The notes under the pieces: generated by a model
Database searches by the model: none
What the model was told of the DNA's origin: nothing
The model's input: the letters and a program-made list of their open reading frames with translations, nothing else
Program-made: the position numbers and the translations under genes
In this document: positions 1 through 11,269 of the stretch, piece by piece
Numbering within the stretch: position 1 is the stretch's first letter
Layout of the letters: each line of letters begins with the position of its first letter
Origin: Cheilinus undulatus
Lineage: Eukaryota; Chordata; Actinopteri; Labriformes; Labridae
Reading direction: 5' to 3'
Assembly (NCBI RefSeq): GCF_018320785.1
Contig: NC_054871.1
Location: 14,697,756 to 14,761,755, forward strand
DNA: 64,000 nucleotides

Positions 1-155
1 CAGCCAAAAATCACGGCTTGCAGTCTTTGCTCATAAGTGTTCATGCAGGGTTTCTTTGATTATGACCTTTTGTCTGCAGTCTTAAGAAGAAGCTGTGTGG
101 GCAAGGAAAGTCTGTGCTAAATTAGCGTAATGTCAACGCTTCAAAAGACACTTAC

Positions 156-240
156 CTCTGATAAAATCCCCAATCTGGTAGTAGGAGAGAGGATCATCGT
201 GGCTGCCAGAGGAAGGAATTTCTCTGATGTGACACAGGGC
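156..240 (-). CDS. ttc14: ttc14 coding exon 4 (partial gene, continues off left edge)
   Basis: Exon of tetratricopeptide repeat protein 14, a nuclear S1/TPR protein thought to bind RNA. Read on the minus strand from an acceptor ...CTTTCAG at 243-241 to a donor G|GTAAGTG at 155-154. The 85-nt exon encodes a peptide beginning [11 protein letters not shown] and containing [13 protein letters not shown]. This matches the part of vertebrate TTC14 just after the first half of the S1 domain (remembered as DPLSYYQTGDIIRA). It enters in phase 0, as exon 3 leaves, and exits in phase 1. Later S1 and TPR exons lie outside the window. A near-identical copy sits at 44266-44350 in the duplicated pseudogene. 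Confidence 0.88.
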
Positions 241-1479
241 CTGAAAGCAAAAGCAAGATACATAGAGATCATTTGACTACATTTTGGGGTACTATTTCAA
301 CCTTCATGAAACCAAATAAGTACAGAGTTCAACACTGTTTTACCTTTTAAGCATCCTATCTTTTTAGCAATCCTGCATAGAGCTAGACACATCAATTATG
401 GCCTGTTAAACTCTACTACAGTCCACTGTTAGGATGGGATACAGGGGATTGCAAAACAAGGTTAGAAGGTTTACCTTCATTTTTGGGATGATATTTAGGT
501 CTTTATTGGATGAAATAAATAGATTAAAAGTTTCCGAAAGGGAAACTGAAAACTATTTATTGTCTGAAACATTTCTATAGGTGATAAACTGATGTCACTG
601 AATATACACACAGGTGTTCTTTATAATTCCATCATGAGTGATGTCTGACAGCTTTTACAGTAATTATGATTCTGTTAATATCTGAAACACTGTTTGCCAC
701 GTTGGCAACTCTGAACCTTGGGAGATGAATATTCATAGAAGTTGAAGAGAATGTCACGACACCTTTATATTTTCTTAATTTCCTCTTTTAACACCTTATT
801 AACTGTGGTTTTAATCATCTGTACAGTACTGATTTGTATTATAACTGTTTGTCTCAGTGTTAATTATTCATATTAGGAGGTCAACTTGTCAAGCCCATAT
901 GGGTTTCTTTGGCATCTCCTGCATATTTATTCAGTTATTGTTATTCTGGTATTTTCTTCTTCTTCTTTGTTCATAAGTGAAATTAAAATAAAATAATAAA
1001 GAAAACATAGTGTAATATTCATAGCTGAAGCCCACAACATGCCAACAAGTCAAGCCTGTGATAAGCTTACATAAGATGCAAGATTTGCAGAACACCAACA
1101 CCCACACCAACACCAACCACGCAAGAACTCCAAAGACCACAGAGCTGGCACGTTACATAAAAAGGGCCGACTGATAACATCAAGAATTCTGCACATATAA
1201 TGATGGACTGACTTAACTTTATGCCTTCTGTTTACCATCACTGCCATGACTGTGTTTGTTGTTTTTCCTTCATCAGCACTTTGCTTCCAGATTAGCGATC
1301 TTTCTTATCATAAATATTGACCATGTTTATTATCAGGAAAATCTAGTCAGATAATCTCTAGAAACATCAAATAATTACGCCTTTGCTGACATTGGTTGGA
1401 AGGTGGGAATCAGGTCTGATTATTCTGTTGTGTGTAAACAGCCTTATTTAAATTTAGCTGAGTGAAATTATTGACCTAC
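241..1479 (-). other. ttc14 intron 3
   Basis: A 1.24 kb AT-rich intron between exons 3 and 4. I see no exon or structured element in it. Copy B of the duplication has the same intron with two extra insertions (44414-44943 and 45919-46354) that are missing here. Confidence 0.7.
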
Positions 1480-1679
1480 CGACAACTCCAAGTCCTCTAT
1501 GTCTCTCTTCAGCCCTCCTGCTGTGCAGAGCAGTGTTAGAAAGAAGCCATATTCTCTGATGTTGTTGATTCTCCCCACCACAATGTCTCCTCTCTCCAAG
1601 TCCCTGTACAGCATGGCTCTCCTCTCCTCGAAAGACACTTCCATGAATAACTCCACTGGTGGCATGACAGCAAAGGGCT
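1480..1679 (-). CDS. ttc14: ttc14 coding exon 3 (S1 RNA-binding domain, N-terminal half)
   Basis: A 200-nt exon with acceptor TTATTCCCCAG (ending at 1680) and donor TCG|GTAGGT (1479-1478). It enters in phase 1 and leaves in phase 0, so exons 1 to 4 join without a break. The peptide carries the TTC14 signature MPPVELFMEV, then RDLERGDIVVGRINNIREYG, then GGLKRDIEDLELS. Human TTC14 has [20 protein letters not shown] at this place. The segment GDIVVGRINNIREYGFFL is the first strand pair of an S1 (OB-fold) domain. The exon is intact here; its copy at 46883-47060 is broken. Confidence 0.93.
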
Positions 1680-1879
1680 CTGGGGAATAACAAGAATGAA
1701 GTAGAAACATGAAGATGCTGTACTTTATAAAGGCTAACAGGATCTGTATTTACTTTGAATAAACTTGCATTAATCATCCTTCAATTTAAAAATACATGTT
1801 TGTTGCTTTGGTCCTCCATGTGCAAAATGCGGGCATTTTCTCAAATCAAAAAGAGACCTCTTCCAAACTGTATCAAGGG

Positions 1880-2892
1880 AAGGGGATCTCAACCTTTTCA
1901 GCCCGCGACCCCAAACACAAAGGTGCTGGAGACCGAGGACCCCCACTGTACCTGAAGGTGGTTGAACACAGCCATACATAATCAAGAACAGTCATGTGCA
2001 GACCAGGTCATCCATAAGGAGGGATAACAGGGAGAGCTTTCTGGGGCCCAGCCAAGCTTGGGGCCCAAGGAGGTTAGCAAAATCATGGTTCATTGTAAAG
2101 TTAAGCTGTGATATCCATATTATATATATTTAACCTGAAAAATAACCCCTCTTATCAAAGCAACAAATATTTAAGAATTGCAATGGTTTTAATTGGCTTA
2201 AATGGGTTAATAAGGCCAAAAATTGTGGAAAAGGTGGTAAAATTGGATCTTAAAAGTATAAGAAATGGGTCAGCAGTTGCAAAAATAAGATTAAAGGGGA
2301 AAAATATAACCAAAAAAATGACAAAAATGGTTTAAAGTGGCAAAAATAGGCACAAATAGCGGTAAAAGGGATTGAAAAGCTACTGAAAATGCTTTAAATT
2401 GGCAAAAATGGGTGGAAATTTGGTGAAATGGGATAATAAATGTATATGAACTGGCAAAAAGGGTTAACTGAGACAGAAAAATAGGCAGAAATTGGCAGAA
2501 ATGGTTTAAACTAACAAAAATGGGCATATCAAATCATGAAATGGGCAAAAATGGATCTAAAAAGTGGTTAATAGTGGCAAAAATGTGTCAACAGAGGCAA
2601 AAATAGGTGGAAATTGGCAATAATTGGTTTAGAAGTGGCAAAAGCAGGCAGAAAAAGTAGTGAAAATGGTTTAAAATTGACAAAAATGGGTTTTAAGTGG
2701 CAAAAATGAGCTAAAACTGGTGGGAAAAAATGATAAATGGGTTAAATGAGTCAAAAATTGGCAAAATTATTGTAAAGTGGCAACAGTGTAATTTAAAAAG
2801 CATTCTAAGTTTGTTTTCTAGGAAATCTGGAGACCCCCTTTCAGTGTCTGGTGACCCCAAGGGGATCCCAACCCCAACGCTGAGAACCACTG
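1880..2892. mobile_element. Non-autonomous hAT-like element in ttc14 intron 2
   Basis: The ends resemble the hAT end consensus CAGTGGTTCTCAACC: left AAGGGGATCTCAACC, right GCTGAGAACCACTG. The flanking 8-mers atcaaggg and atataagg are a poor (5/8) target duplication. The interior (about 2170-2770) is built of loose repeats of GGCAAAAATGGGTTA-like words. The ends resemble the younger element at 9131-9745. Copy B of the duplication lacks this region: it joins sequence matching about 1780 directly to sequence matching 3117. Confidence 0.6.
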
Positions 2893-3284
2893 ATATAAGG
2901 AATGAAAGTTTGTCATTCAAGTACGATGAAGAAAAGTAAGCATTAATTATCAGTGATATAAAGCCAACCCAGTCAAAACTTGCGCCTATGTGGCAATCAG
3001 AAGAACTGCTTTCTGTCACTTTAAGCTTTCTTTGTGATCAACTATTTTCAGATGAATCTGAAACAGCAGCTGCTGGGATTAAAATATATAATCTGATGCC
3101 CCGTTTTGTCAGATGGTTTTGAAATGATTAATTAACAATATATGCAGCACCTCAGTGAGAAAATATCAGCACCTGTGTTGATTTAAGTTGTATAAGCATT
3201 TTGGTGTGGACAGATTTTCTCTAAAGAATGAACACAGTTTATAATTTTAAACAGAGGTGGCAATCTAGTCAAACCAAAACACAC

Positions 3285-3412
3285 CTGCAGCCTCCTCCTC
3301 CTCTACATGCTCCTCTTCCTGCACTGTTGCGGTTTTCCATGCTGGACAGAAGAGGATGTCGGCCTTTCTGGCGATAAACTGCTCCACAAGAGGGTTGTCC
3401 TGGACTTCAATC
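3285..3412 (-). CDS. ttc14: ttc14 coding exon 2
   Basis: A 128-nt exon with acceptor ...TGTGCAGCAG|G (exon starts at 3412; a CAG three bases earlier is an alternative acceptor) and donor GCTGCAG|GTGTG (3284-3283). Joined to exon 1 in phase 2 it reads R-IEVQDNPLVEQFIARKADILF, then CPAWKTATVQ and an acidic run of Glu. This matches the human TTC14 segment remembered as RVDNIEIQKFISKKADLLF. It leaves in phase 1, as exon 3 needs. No counterpart exists in the duplicated copy. Confidence 0.88.
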
Positions 3413-3687
3413 CTGCTGCACAGACAGAAAAAAAAAGCAGAGGCTCGTCAGATAACAATATGTCATGTTTGTATACTGCACACCTGGCAGAAAGATACAG
3501 TAATGCAGAGTGATCTTTAATTTGTCAGTGATCAGATTATGTAAGCACATGTTTAAATCCATCTCTTTAAGTAATGCTACACCAAATTGGACTAAATGTG
3601 AAATGCAGTCATTTGACTATGCTCCTGACACTTTTAACGAAAGGCATGGTTTGGGGTCGAGAAATCCCTTACCTTTATACTTTCAAG

Positions 3688-4448
3688 CAGGGTGGAAAAT
3701 AAGCACCGACCACCAGCCAAATGCAGATATTTTTGATCAGTGTCTGGTGAATTTGCTCAACCTAGCAGCCACCAAAGCAAGCAGATTAAAGTAATGCTAC
3801 AATGACTTCGCATATATCGAGTCCTGCTTCTTTGCTTGTTTCAACCGACTTTATGAGCAGAACTGAGCGGACCTAATCACTTATCGACCCAACCTTCTCC
3901 TCCCCATGTCACGGCTGCTGTCAAATGTTTACAGTTAGCTGTGGGCTGGGATGATCTGACTCAGTATCATATGAGTAGTGCTGCGCCTGATCTGTCTGCT
4001 AAAGGTGTCTTTAAACCAGTAGTTTGTTCATCAGTTCAATATGGCAAGACAAGCCTTTAATTCCAGCGTGGAGTTGCGTACAAAATATTTCTCATAATGC
4101 AGGAAAATGCCAGATAAATGTACAGTGCCCCAGTATGTCGTGCAACAAATCTTCACAAAGACCAGTGCAGGACAAACTGGTTGAACCTGCAGTTTATAAT
4201 GAGCAACAGTTTGGATCATTACTGCACCAGCTCCCTCCTTATCTACTGAATTTGACTGAGAAACAAGATCGTGATTACTGTGCTAAATACTAATAATGAA
4301 TACTATAATCCTTTATTTTTATGTTATACTTCATCACATTGAGCTGCTTGTTACAATAACGTGGCTGGTAAAACTTTGAGTGGCTCATGAATTTTTGAAT
4401 CCACCAGCCAAAGTGGCAGGTGGGCGAAAAATTAAGTTTCCAACCCTG
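3688..4448. mobile_element. hAT-type element with CAGGGT...ACCCTG ends
   Basis: The left end CAGGGTGGAAAATAAGCACC and the right end TTTCCAACCCTG form the terminal inverted repeats. The flanks ctttcaag and ctttcatg match in 7 of 8 bases, the 8-bp target duplication expected of hAT elements. The element is 761 bp, in ttc14 intron 1, without a transposase ORF that I can recognise. Confidence 0.75.
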
Positions 4449-4665
4449 CTTTCATGATATAGCACCACTGAAAACAGATGCTCGCCAAGTCCTTTAAATA
4501 TCAAATTAAAGACATGCACTCTGGGGGAAAGCATCATCAATCAAGCCAAGAGACACAGGTCTAGAGGTTTTCTAGAGCAAGGTTAAAATGCAAACACAAA
4601 AGGTAAGCCAGAGTAAATACAAAAGGACGGAATAAAGGTGATCAGCAGATCTTGCGTTTGCATAC

Positions 4666-4799
4666 CTTTCCCGCGTGGCCTTGCACAGGTCGGACACCAC
4701 AGCTTGAAAGTCAGGGTTTTCTGTTTGTTCACATTTCAGTTTGTCCAGCAGTGACTGTCCGTGATATGTCAGACACTGTCTGAGCAAGTCCTTGTCCAT
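4666..4799 (-). CDS. ttc14: ttc14 coding exon 1 (N-terminus)
   Basis: Begins with ATG at 4799-4797 and runs 134 nt to the donor GAAAG|GTATGC (4665-4664), leaving in phase 2. The peptide starts MDKDLLRQCLTYHGQSLLDK; the human protein starts MDRDLLRQSLN and shares the HG.SLL pattern. The clear match fixes both the gene identity and the start codon. The ORF runs on past the donor into intron sequence, but that tail has no homology to TTC14 while exon 2 continues it in frame. Upstream sequence has the look of a housekeeping promoter, with an NRF1-type site at 5263-5274. Confidence 0.92.
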
Positions 4800-5262
4800 T
4801 TTATTTCTCTTTTATCAGGACTGGACGGACATACTTACACAAGTAAAATGTACAGTTATAGTTAGGTGTCGCTGACTACGGGGTGAAATCGTTTCACTTG
4901 TTAACAGAATAAAGCGACAACGATGTTTGCCTTGCATCGATGACATCTGGCATACCAACGAAGCTGGTTTCTTTACTACCTCAAAAAACGTTTCATGGAC
5001 GGACTAAGAGATACTGCTAAGCAGCGGAGAGCCATTTCCTTGCGTCGCTAAGCTAGCAAAACATATGCTAGTTAGCCATGCTAACACTGGTTCAAGGCGT
5101 CTTTTGTAGTTTGCAGTGTTCAAAAAATTCACAATACGCGAGTTTTACATTTTTTAAAATATAACCCTTTTTCATATACAACGCACGAAGGTCTTTAAAC
5201 TAAACGACGGTACGGTTGAGGTCCATCACGTCTTTCCAGCGCGTATCCACTGTGTAGACGAT

Positions 5263-5274
5263 TGCGCATGCGTG
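5263..5274. promoter_or_regulatory. NRF1-type palindromic site in ttc14 upstream region
   Basis: TGCGCATGCGTG is one base off the NRF1 consensus YGCGCAYGCGCR. It lies 464 bp upstream of the ttc14 start codon in the most CpG-containing part of the intergenic region. NRF1 sites are typical of TATA-less housekeeping promoters. Copy B, where ttc14 is dead, has lost this stretch. Confidence 0.5.
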
Positions 5275-6119
5275 TGATGTGTTCCGCTGAAAGATTCGAC
5301 GGAAACAAGTACTACATAGGAACTATGGTGGACAGGCAAATACGTGAACTGTATAAACTGCAAGCTCAGCATTTAAGCATGGTCAAGGAGTGTTACTTAT
5401 AATGATATAAGGCATGCCCACTCAAAACTTGGGTCGATGATCAACTTTTTCAGATGACAATACAGCCGATCAAACTACATAGATGCTTTCTTTAAAATAT
5501 AATCTGATGCTCTGTTACGTTCGTCAGATTATTCTGAAATAATAAAAAGCAATGTACACCCCAGTGACACTGCAATAAAAATAACTGGTAAGAAATTATA
5601 ACTATTTTTCAAATCACTATTACCAGGTGTTCAGCAGGTTTACTTCTCTTGTTTACGCTGCAAAGGCTTCTGGAACAAACTAGTCATTACTGTTACATAA
5701 CTTTGGTCATAGTACCGCACACTATCACACAAAGGTATGAAGAATGTAGTAAAAATAATCCACTTAAGAATCTGAACTAAGAAGAGTCCGTTTCCCTTCT
5801 CTGTCCATAATGTTTTAGCACAATAAAACAAAAGTGTTTTCTATTATTTCAGCGCAGCCAGACTGCATTACCTCTCACTGATTTAAACCAATTTGACATA
5901 TATAATGTGATTTAAAAAGTCCTTATTTTTTCTAGTGTTCATTGTACTTAATAAGGACACATAGGATCCTAATTTCTTTGTAACTGCTGTTCTTAAATAA
6001 AGCCTCTGAAATAATATTTTATCAACAATTGGTTTAAAATGAGTGCTTCAAAGTTGGATTCTGCCTGAAAACATTTTGGAGGGATACAGAATGATAAAAA
6101 GTGAAAATACTGTTGCAAA

Positions 6120-6320
6120 CATAAAGTGCCTATAAAGGTATTCACCCTTTTATTGATTTTATAAATTAATCATGGTCAATATACACGATCAATTTGACTT
6201 GTTTTTGGACCAAAAAAAGCTGCTGAGAAGCATCCCCACAGCACGATGCTGCCACCACAGTAGGCATGGTGTGTTTGTGGTGATGTGCAGTGTCTCGTGT
6301 CTGCCAAACATAATCTACCC
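6120..6320 (-). mobile_element. Deletion remnant of a Tc1-like transposon
   Basis: The left terminal part AGTGCCTATAAAGGTATTCA is present, followed by a short antisense piece of transposase (AGCTGCTGAGAAGCATCCCC and the next 100 bases). The same insertion is far better preserved in copy B at 48400-49392, so it predates the duplication and the two copies decayed differently. Confidence 0.65.
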
Positions 6321-7590
6321 CTGTTTTGGTCACAACCCCAATCTCCTCTAATCCTGTTGTGAAACTTACTGTTTCCATTAAGTCATATTATAACTGTGCC
6401 AACATAGCTGATTATAGGAAAGAAGTGATATCACAAAAGAGTTTTGTCCTAAATAATACTTTATAACAAATTACATTTCTGAATCACTTTTATTTTGCAA
6501 AAAAAAAATGCTGCAATCAGGGAAATAAAGAACTGCAGGGAAATTCATAAATGAGTGCAAGGCAGTAAAATTAGAACTTGTTGAAGTGCATATTTTGGAT
6601 ATGTTTTGATATCTCTTCTCTGTGTTTAAGAAGAATGTTTTGGAGTAAATTTATAGGCTACTGTATATGGGAGGCATGTTGTGTTTATTGGGAACAAAAA
6701 TCCATGATCTTTAAATTCTAGAAGTTAAAATGATTTAGAATTTTAAAATGTGGCATGGGCATCTTATTTGAAGAGATCAAAAAGCAGTGAGCGTGGCAGA
6801 AGAGTGGAATAATTGCATGGCATAAAGAAACTAGTTTTACAACCTTATCATACTTTCCAGTAAAAGGTAGGAATTACAATCGTAATTAATTATAATTAAT
6901 AAATTAATTCGAACTGTGGGAACCCTAATTATGTGGATGTAATTACCTCCAGAAAATGCAGTTATATGAACAATCAACAGCTGTGATCATTGCAATCCAA
7001 TCTGGAGAGTCATACACACCAAGCATTTTTGTTAGCAAACTGGTGGCTCAGTGGCAGAAAAAGTGTTCTGACTTCTGAGACTTTTGTCTTAACATATTTG
7101 CTGTATCATGTTCACTCTAAGGTCTCTACATAGAACAACAACTTCCTCTGTCAAGCAGTCTCATTCATTCACTGCTGTTCTTAAGAGCATTTTCTATTGT
7201 TCCTGGGTAAACAGATATGGGACAATTTACCAGCTTGAACTATGTTAACCTAACTGATGCAAGTATCTCAATCTTACTCACCTTTTGAACTCATGTTGCA
7301 CCATCATGTAGAACACACAATCATGAAGAATCCAGGCAGCAGAGGAGATTTAGATGGGTAGGATAATTCCTAAAACTTCTGATTTTATGCATTTACTTCA
7401 CAAGAATCAAATTTTTGATGCCCTCATGTTGGCAAAAGTTGGGTCCCGGAGGCATTTGTTTTTATGTTGTCTGTCTGCGGTTTTGTCAGTTTGTGTAAAG
7501 TCTATTTTACAAGAATGCTTTGAGGGATTTTATTCAAACTTTGCAAAAATGTCCACTCTGACTCAAGAATGAACTGATGAATGTTTCTGA

Positions 7591-7626
7591 CTGAATTAGA
7601 GTAAGTTTAAACTTACTCTAAGTCAG
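7591..7626. repeat. Near-perfect 36-bp palindrome
   Basis: Eighteen bases on each side of the centre between 7608 and 7609 are complementary with a single mismatch. The core is AGAGTAAGTTTAAACTTACT. The matching place in copy B lacks it. No function is evident. Confidence 0.6.
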
Positions 7627-8339
7627 AGTTTTAGTCATCAAAGATTTATTTTTAGCTAGTCTTATTGCAGAGCGCAGTGAGCACATCATTGTGTTTTTGT
7701 GTGAAGTTCAGGAATAAATCCACTGTGTATTTTCATTGCTGCAGCAATGCCGCACCTTCATTATTTCCTTCAGAAATGTCTTTAAATTAGAGTGTCACAG
7801 ACTTCACTTATGTCATGTGAATGCACCGCACCAAACACTGACTTACAGAGTAATTCACAAATAATCAGAGCAATTTTCGTCATAATTAGTCAACAAAATT
7901 AACACTGATATGGTCATAAATGTGTGATGCTTCTGAAAAAAACATTCATTGCAGCCACAGATTCTGGAGCCTCTCCACTCTTTGCTAATTATCAGCAACT
8001 GCTAGCTTCATGGAGCTATTTTGCTGACTAAAAAGATTAAATAAGTATGCAACATTTATTGCCTACCCTATATTATAGTCAACCTTATTACTTACCAATA
8101 GGGGACAAGTCCTGCACCATAAAATTGACTAAATCACTCTGTCTTGACACACTCTTGACTTAGGTCATTATACTATAAGGGTAGGATCACATGATCTGTT
8201 CAACTGAGATGGTGGTGATTTTACCAGAGATGGCCAGCATCATAAAGGGCTGATTAAGGGGAAAAAAAAAAAAATTTTGTCAAAAAAAGACTTAGGCCAT
8301 TATTTTAGGAGGGTGACGTTATACAGAATGTTCTGTCAC

Positions 8340-8555
8340 TGTCACTGCAGGTTGTTTTTAATTTGATAACTCTGATCATTTACTTTAGTTTGACTTTAAT
8401 TTACCCTGTTTTTCAGGTTATATCAAATAATTAATCGTCTGCAAGCCCTGCTTCCTCCATGAGTGAGGGAGGAGTTACACACCTTTTAAGTGCAGCACAC
8501 AAACAGTCTGAGTACTTTTTCTCCACCCGAATGGGTGAAAGGTAACACCATCAAC
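8340..8555 (+). promoter_or_regulatory. Presumed promoter and 5' UTR of mucin 1
   Basis: This stretch is closely conserved with 51080-51293 upstream of mucin 2, including GGTTATATCAAATAATT, CTGCAAGCCCTGCTTCC and TGAGTGAGGGAGGAGTTACA. A weak TATA-like word CCTTTTAAG at about 8482 (CCTGTAAAG in copy B) sits roughly 70 bases before the start codon. Conservation right up to the ATG and fading into the intron fits a promoter plus leader. The start site of transcription is not determined. Confidence 0.45.
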
Positions 8556-8619
8556 ATGGACAGAAGACTCCTTTATTGGATATTAATGCTTGGATATTTA
8601 CAACTATCCTCTGGACAAA
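8556..8619 (+). CDS. Mucin 1 exon 1: signal peptide
   Basis: The ATG in CATCAACATGG opens 21 codons encoding MDRRLLYWILMLGYLQLSSG plus Q, a textbook secretory signal peptide: basic n-region DRR, hydrophobic core LLYWILMLGYL and SSG before the cleavage point. The donor CAAA|GTAACT leaves in phase 1. An almost identical exon at 51294-51357 splices in frame into the second Thr-rich array (54773). I therefore assign this exon to the array that follows the gap at 14584. The matching acceptor of mucin 1 is lost in the gap. The product would be a secreted or cell-surface O-glycosylated mucin. The gene has no name I can recognise. Confidence 0.8.
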
Positions 8620-9130
8620 GTAACTATCTTTTTATTTCTAAAATATCCTGTTATATCAGATTAGGCTGGAGAAAGGAGAGAACAGATTTGTTTGTTTGAC
8701 ATTAGATCTTCTAATGCTTTTAAATGGTGTTAATTACTGCAAAGACAGGCAGGAATTTTGTCGATATTTTACAATTCATTGTTTTCATAAAGTCCAATGC
8801 CATTTAATATTTATTTTTTTACATATATTATATTATATTATAAATGGTCTTCTGTCATGGACATATGGGACCAATAAATGTTAAGGTTTTAAAACAAAAT
8901 GCCACATTTTTTACATTCAATGCTGATCAACAAGATGCATGCATGTTGTTTTAAAATATTAAAATATTAAAACCCAAACTGAATCAGTTTCCCGTCACAC
9001 AAAAAATGATTCAAATAAAGTAAAGTACTCCCTAACCTAGAATCTAGATTATTACTACCTGCATTCAAAGTTACAGAAAAAACGGAGGTTAGCACTGTTT
9101 CCCTTGTTAAAATGGTAGTGTCGACTAAAT

Positions 9131-9745
9131 CAGGGGTTCCCAAAGTTTTCAGTTGATGACCCCCAAAATAACGGTGAAGAAGACCGGGGACCCCCAGCGT
9201 CCTGAAGGCTGGTTGTGGCATAGTTGAACACAGCCATGCACATTCAAGAATCATCATGTTGAGGACTTTTTACCTCTGCCAAGGAGGTTATGTGATCGGC
9301 AGGGTTTGTTTGTTAGCAACATAACTCAAAAGGTTATGGACGGATTTTGATGACATTTTCAGAAAATGTCAGAAATGGCATAAGAAAGAACTGATTAGAT
9401 TTTGGGAGTGATCTGGATCACCGTCTAGATCCATGTTTTTTTTTTTTTAAAGGATTCCTTACTATTGGGAGATAGGGCTAATGGCGGAGGTCTGCGCTGT
9501 CCGAGTGCTTTTCTAGTTAAACACTGCTTTGATTTCAGCATAAATCTCAACAAATTACTATGTTTTTATTTTTGATCAACCCAATTTTATGCATATATTT
9601 CTACAGTAATGTGCAAAATACACAATTTAAAATTATTTTAAACTATTTAAAACTACTCTTTGTTTCTTGGAAGGCCTCTCATGACCCCCACCCAGTGTCC
9701 CACGACCCCCCAGGGGGTTCCTGACCCCCACTTTGGGAACCACTG
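9131..9745. mobile_element. hAT non-autonomous element with perfect 8-bp target duplication
   Basis: Ends are CAGGGGTTCCCAAAGT and ACTTTGGGAACCACTG, inverted repeats of hAT type. The 8-mer gactaaat flanks both sides exactly (9123-9130 and 9746-9753). Inside, about 9270-9520, sits a second repeat beginning CTCTGCCAAGGAGGTTATGT, a word I remember as widespread in fish genomes. Copy B (near 51957) has the unoccupied site, so the insertion is younger than the duplication. Confidence 0.88.
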
Positions 9746-10624
9746 GACTAAATAAATGAGAATTTTGATATAAAAGCATAGATGCTTGGGTTGTGAGAGG
9801 CCGTAAGCCTGTCAGTCACTGCAGGTGTCTTTTACTATGTTCAACATCATTCCTGTGATTGTGTGCAAGTGAGAATGAGAGGTGGGTGTGCATGAGCGTG
9901 CTTTATTATGCAGTTGTGTATTCTTTTTTTGAATCTCCATAGTATATCAAAAGTTGGAAAGGGCCCCAAAAACCAAGCCATACCATTCCACTTTTTTTGC
10001 ACTCCTCCATAGGGGCACCAATCTCACCTATCCATCCCGAAAAGGTTGATCTACACACATAATAAGGGTTTGCACTGACATGGAGAAAAACAGACTAATA
10101 TCTGTACCTATCACGTTTTTTGTATTATTTTTCTGTGTGTGTTTCCTGTTTTTCACAGACTTATACACTGGATGTTTATGTGAATAGTTGTTGTATTTGG
10201 GTTTTTGGTTATTTGTATTTTCTTAATGAGTTTAATTCTGTGTCTTCATTTGTTGCTGATTACTCTGTAACTGGTTTTGCCTGCCTTGTCTTTCTTTGAG
10301 GGGTGTGGTTCTCTCTAATTGGTAGTCAATGGTATTAGGAGAGGCCACACCATAATGACTGATTAGTCCTGTTTGAAGACTCACCTGGCTTCTGTTCTCT
10401 TTGATTCCTGTGACTGCCTCTCATTGGCTGTAGTTTATAAAGAACTGTGACCACACCACAATGTTTGTTAGCCTTGATGAAGACCCATCTGGTCGAAACA
10501 TGTTTGATATTTAAATGATTTGGCCATTGCCATAAAGGCTTGTTATTATTTCGTTCTATTTCTATTATTATTTTACTATTATTTCAAGTTTGGAGTGCCT
10601 GGTTTTCTTTCTTTTTTGGACAAT

Positions 10625-10925
10625 TCTAGGTGGAGATTTTAATTGCAGTTTGAATTTGAAACTAGACAACTGCTTACGGATAGTAAGCTAATAGTAAACT
10701 AATAGTAAATCTAGCAGCAAAGTGCTGGAAGAGCTGAGGCTGACTGATTGATGGATAGCCTTGAATCCGTATACAAAAGATTTAACCTTTTTATTTTCTC
10801 TGTACATGGGTCTTATTCTAGAAGTGATTGAATTTTCATTTCCAAACAAAATCTGTACAGGGTTGAGCTGGTGTTATTGAACCCATGGGTCTGTCTGATC
10901 ACAGTCCAGTAAGGATGAAGTAAAA
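10625..10925 (+). mobile_element. L1/Tx1-type LINE fragment, endonuclease C-terminus
   Basis: Conceptual translation gives ILGGDFNCSLNLKLD, then KVLEELRLTD and PYTKDLTF, then GLSDHSPV. These follow the GGDFN and SDHxPV motifs of the apurinic endonuclease domain of L1-like LINEs. Frames are broken by stops and indels. Just upstream (10440-10520) is GATGAAGACCCATCTGGTCG, a word I know from fish LINE 3' ends, probably of a different copy. Confidence 0.6.
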
Positions 10926-11269
10926 TTTGGAAGAGCACTCTGATTTACAAGGCAAAAATGTTACAAAAAGGGAAAACATGCTTTTCAGTGATGGAAGGTA
11001 CAATGAAATCATCAAATTTAATTAAAAAAAAGTTAAAAATTAAATTTTATTTTTTCGCTTCAATTACCGTACCGAAAACGTAACAAATGGTGACTTCAAA
11101 ACCGAGGTATGTACCAAACCGAAAATTTTCTGTACCGTTACACCTGTAGTATGGAGTCCAACAGTGGCTGGAACTCTATCATCTTGTTTTAAATCTAAAT
11201 AAGACTGCATCAGTGTGTTTCTCCATAAGGACACAGTGTCCACTTAATAGTTTTGGGTCAAGATAAGGA

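Larger units (their letters stand above)
4800..8339. other. Intergenic region between divergent ttc14 and mucin 1
   Basis: No gene is supported here. It holds the presumed ttc14 promoter (4800-5350), a Tc1 remnant (6120-6320) and a palindrome (7591-7626). From about 5630 on it aligns with 47930 onward in copy B. Confidence 0.7.
1..9921. repeat. Segmental duplication, copy A (ttc14 5' part to mucin exon 1)
   Basis: This stretch is matched, with many indels, by 44130-52132 in the same orientation. Anchors seen by eye are ttc14 exon 4 (156-240 against 44266-44350), exon 3 (1480-1660 against 46883-47060), the region near 5630 against 47930, and mucin exon 1 (8556 against 51294). Homology runs off the left window edge, so the left breakpoint is not visible. 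On the right it stops near the text TTATGCAGTTGTGTAT. Copy A holds the intact ttc14 exons. Confidence 0.9.

Noticed and set aside
5640-5831. 63-codon minus-strand ORF in the intergenic spacer
   Set aside because: The aligned copy B sequence (about 47930-48120) carries indels, so there is no sign of coding constraint.
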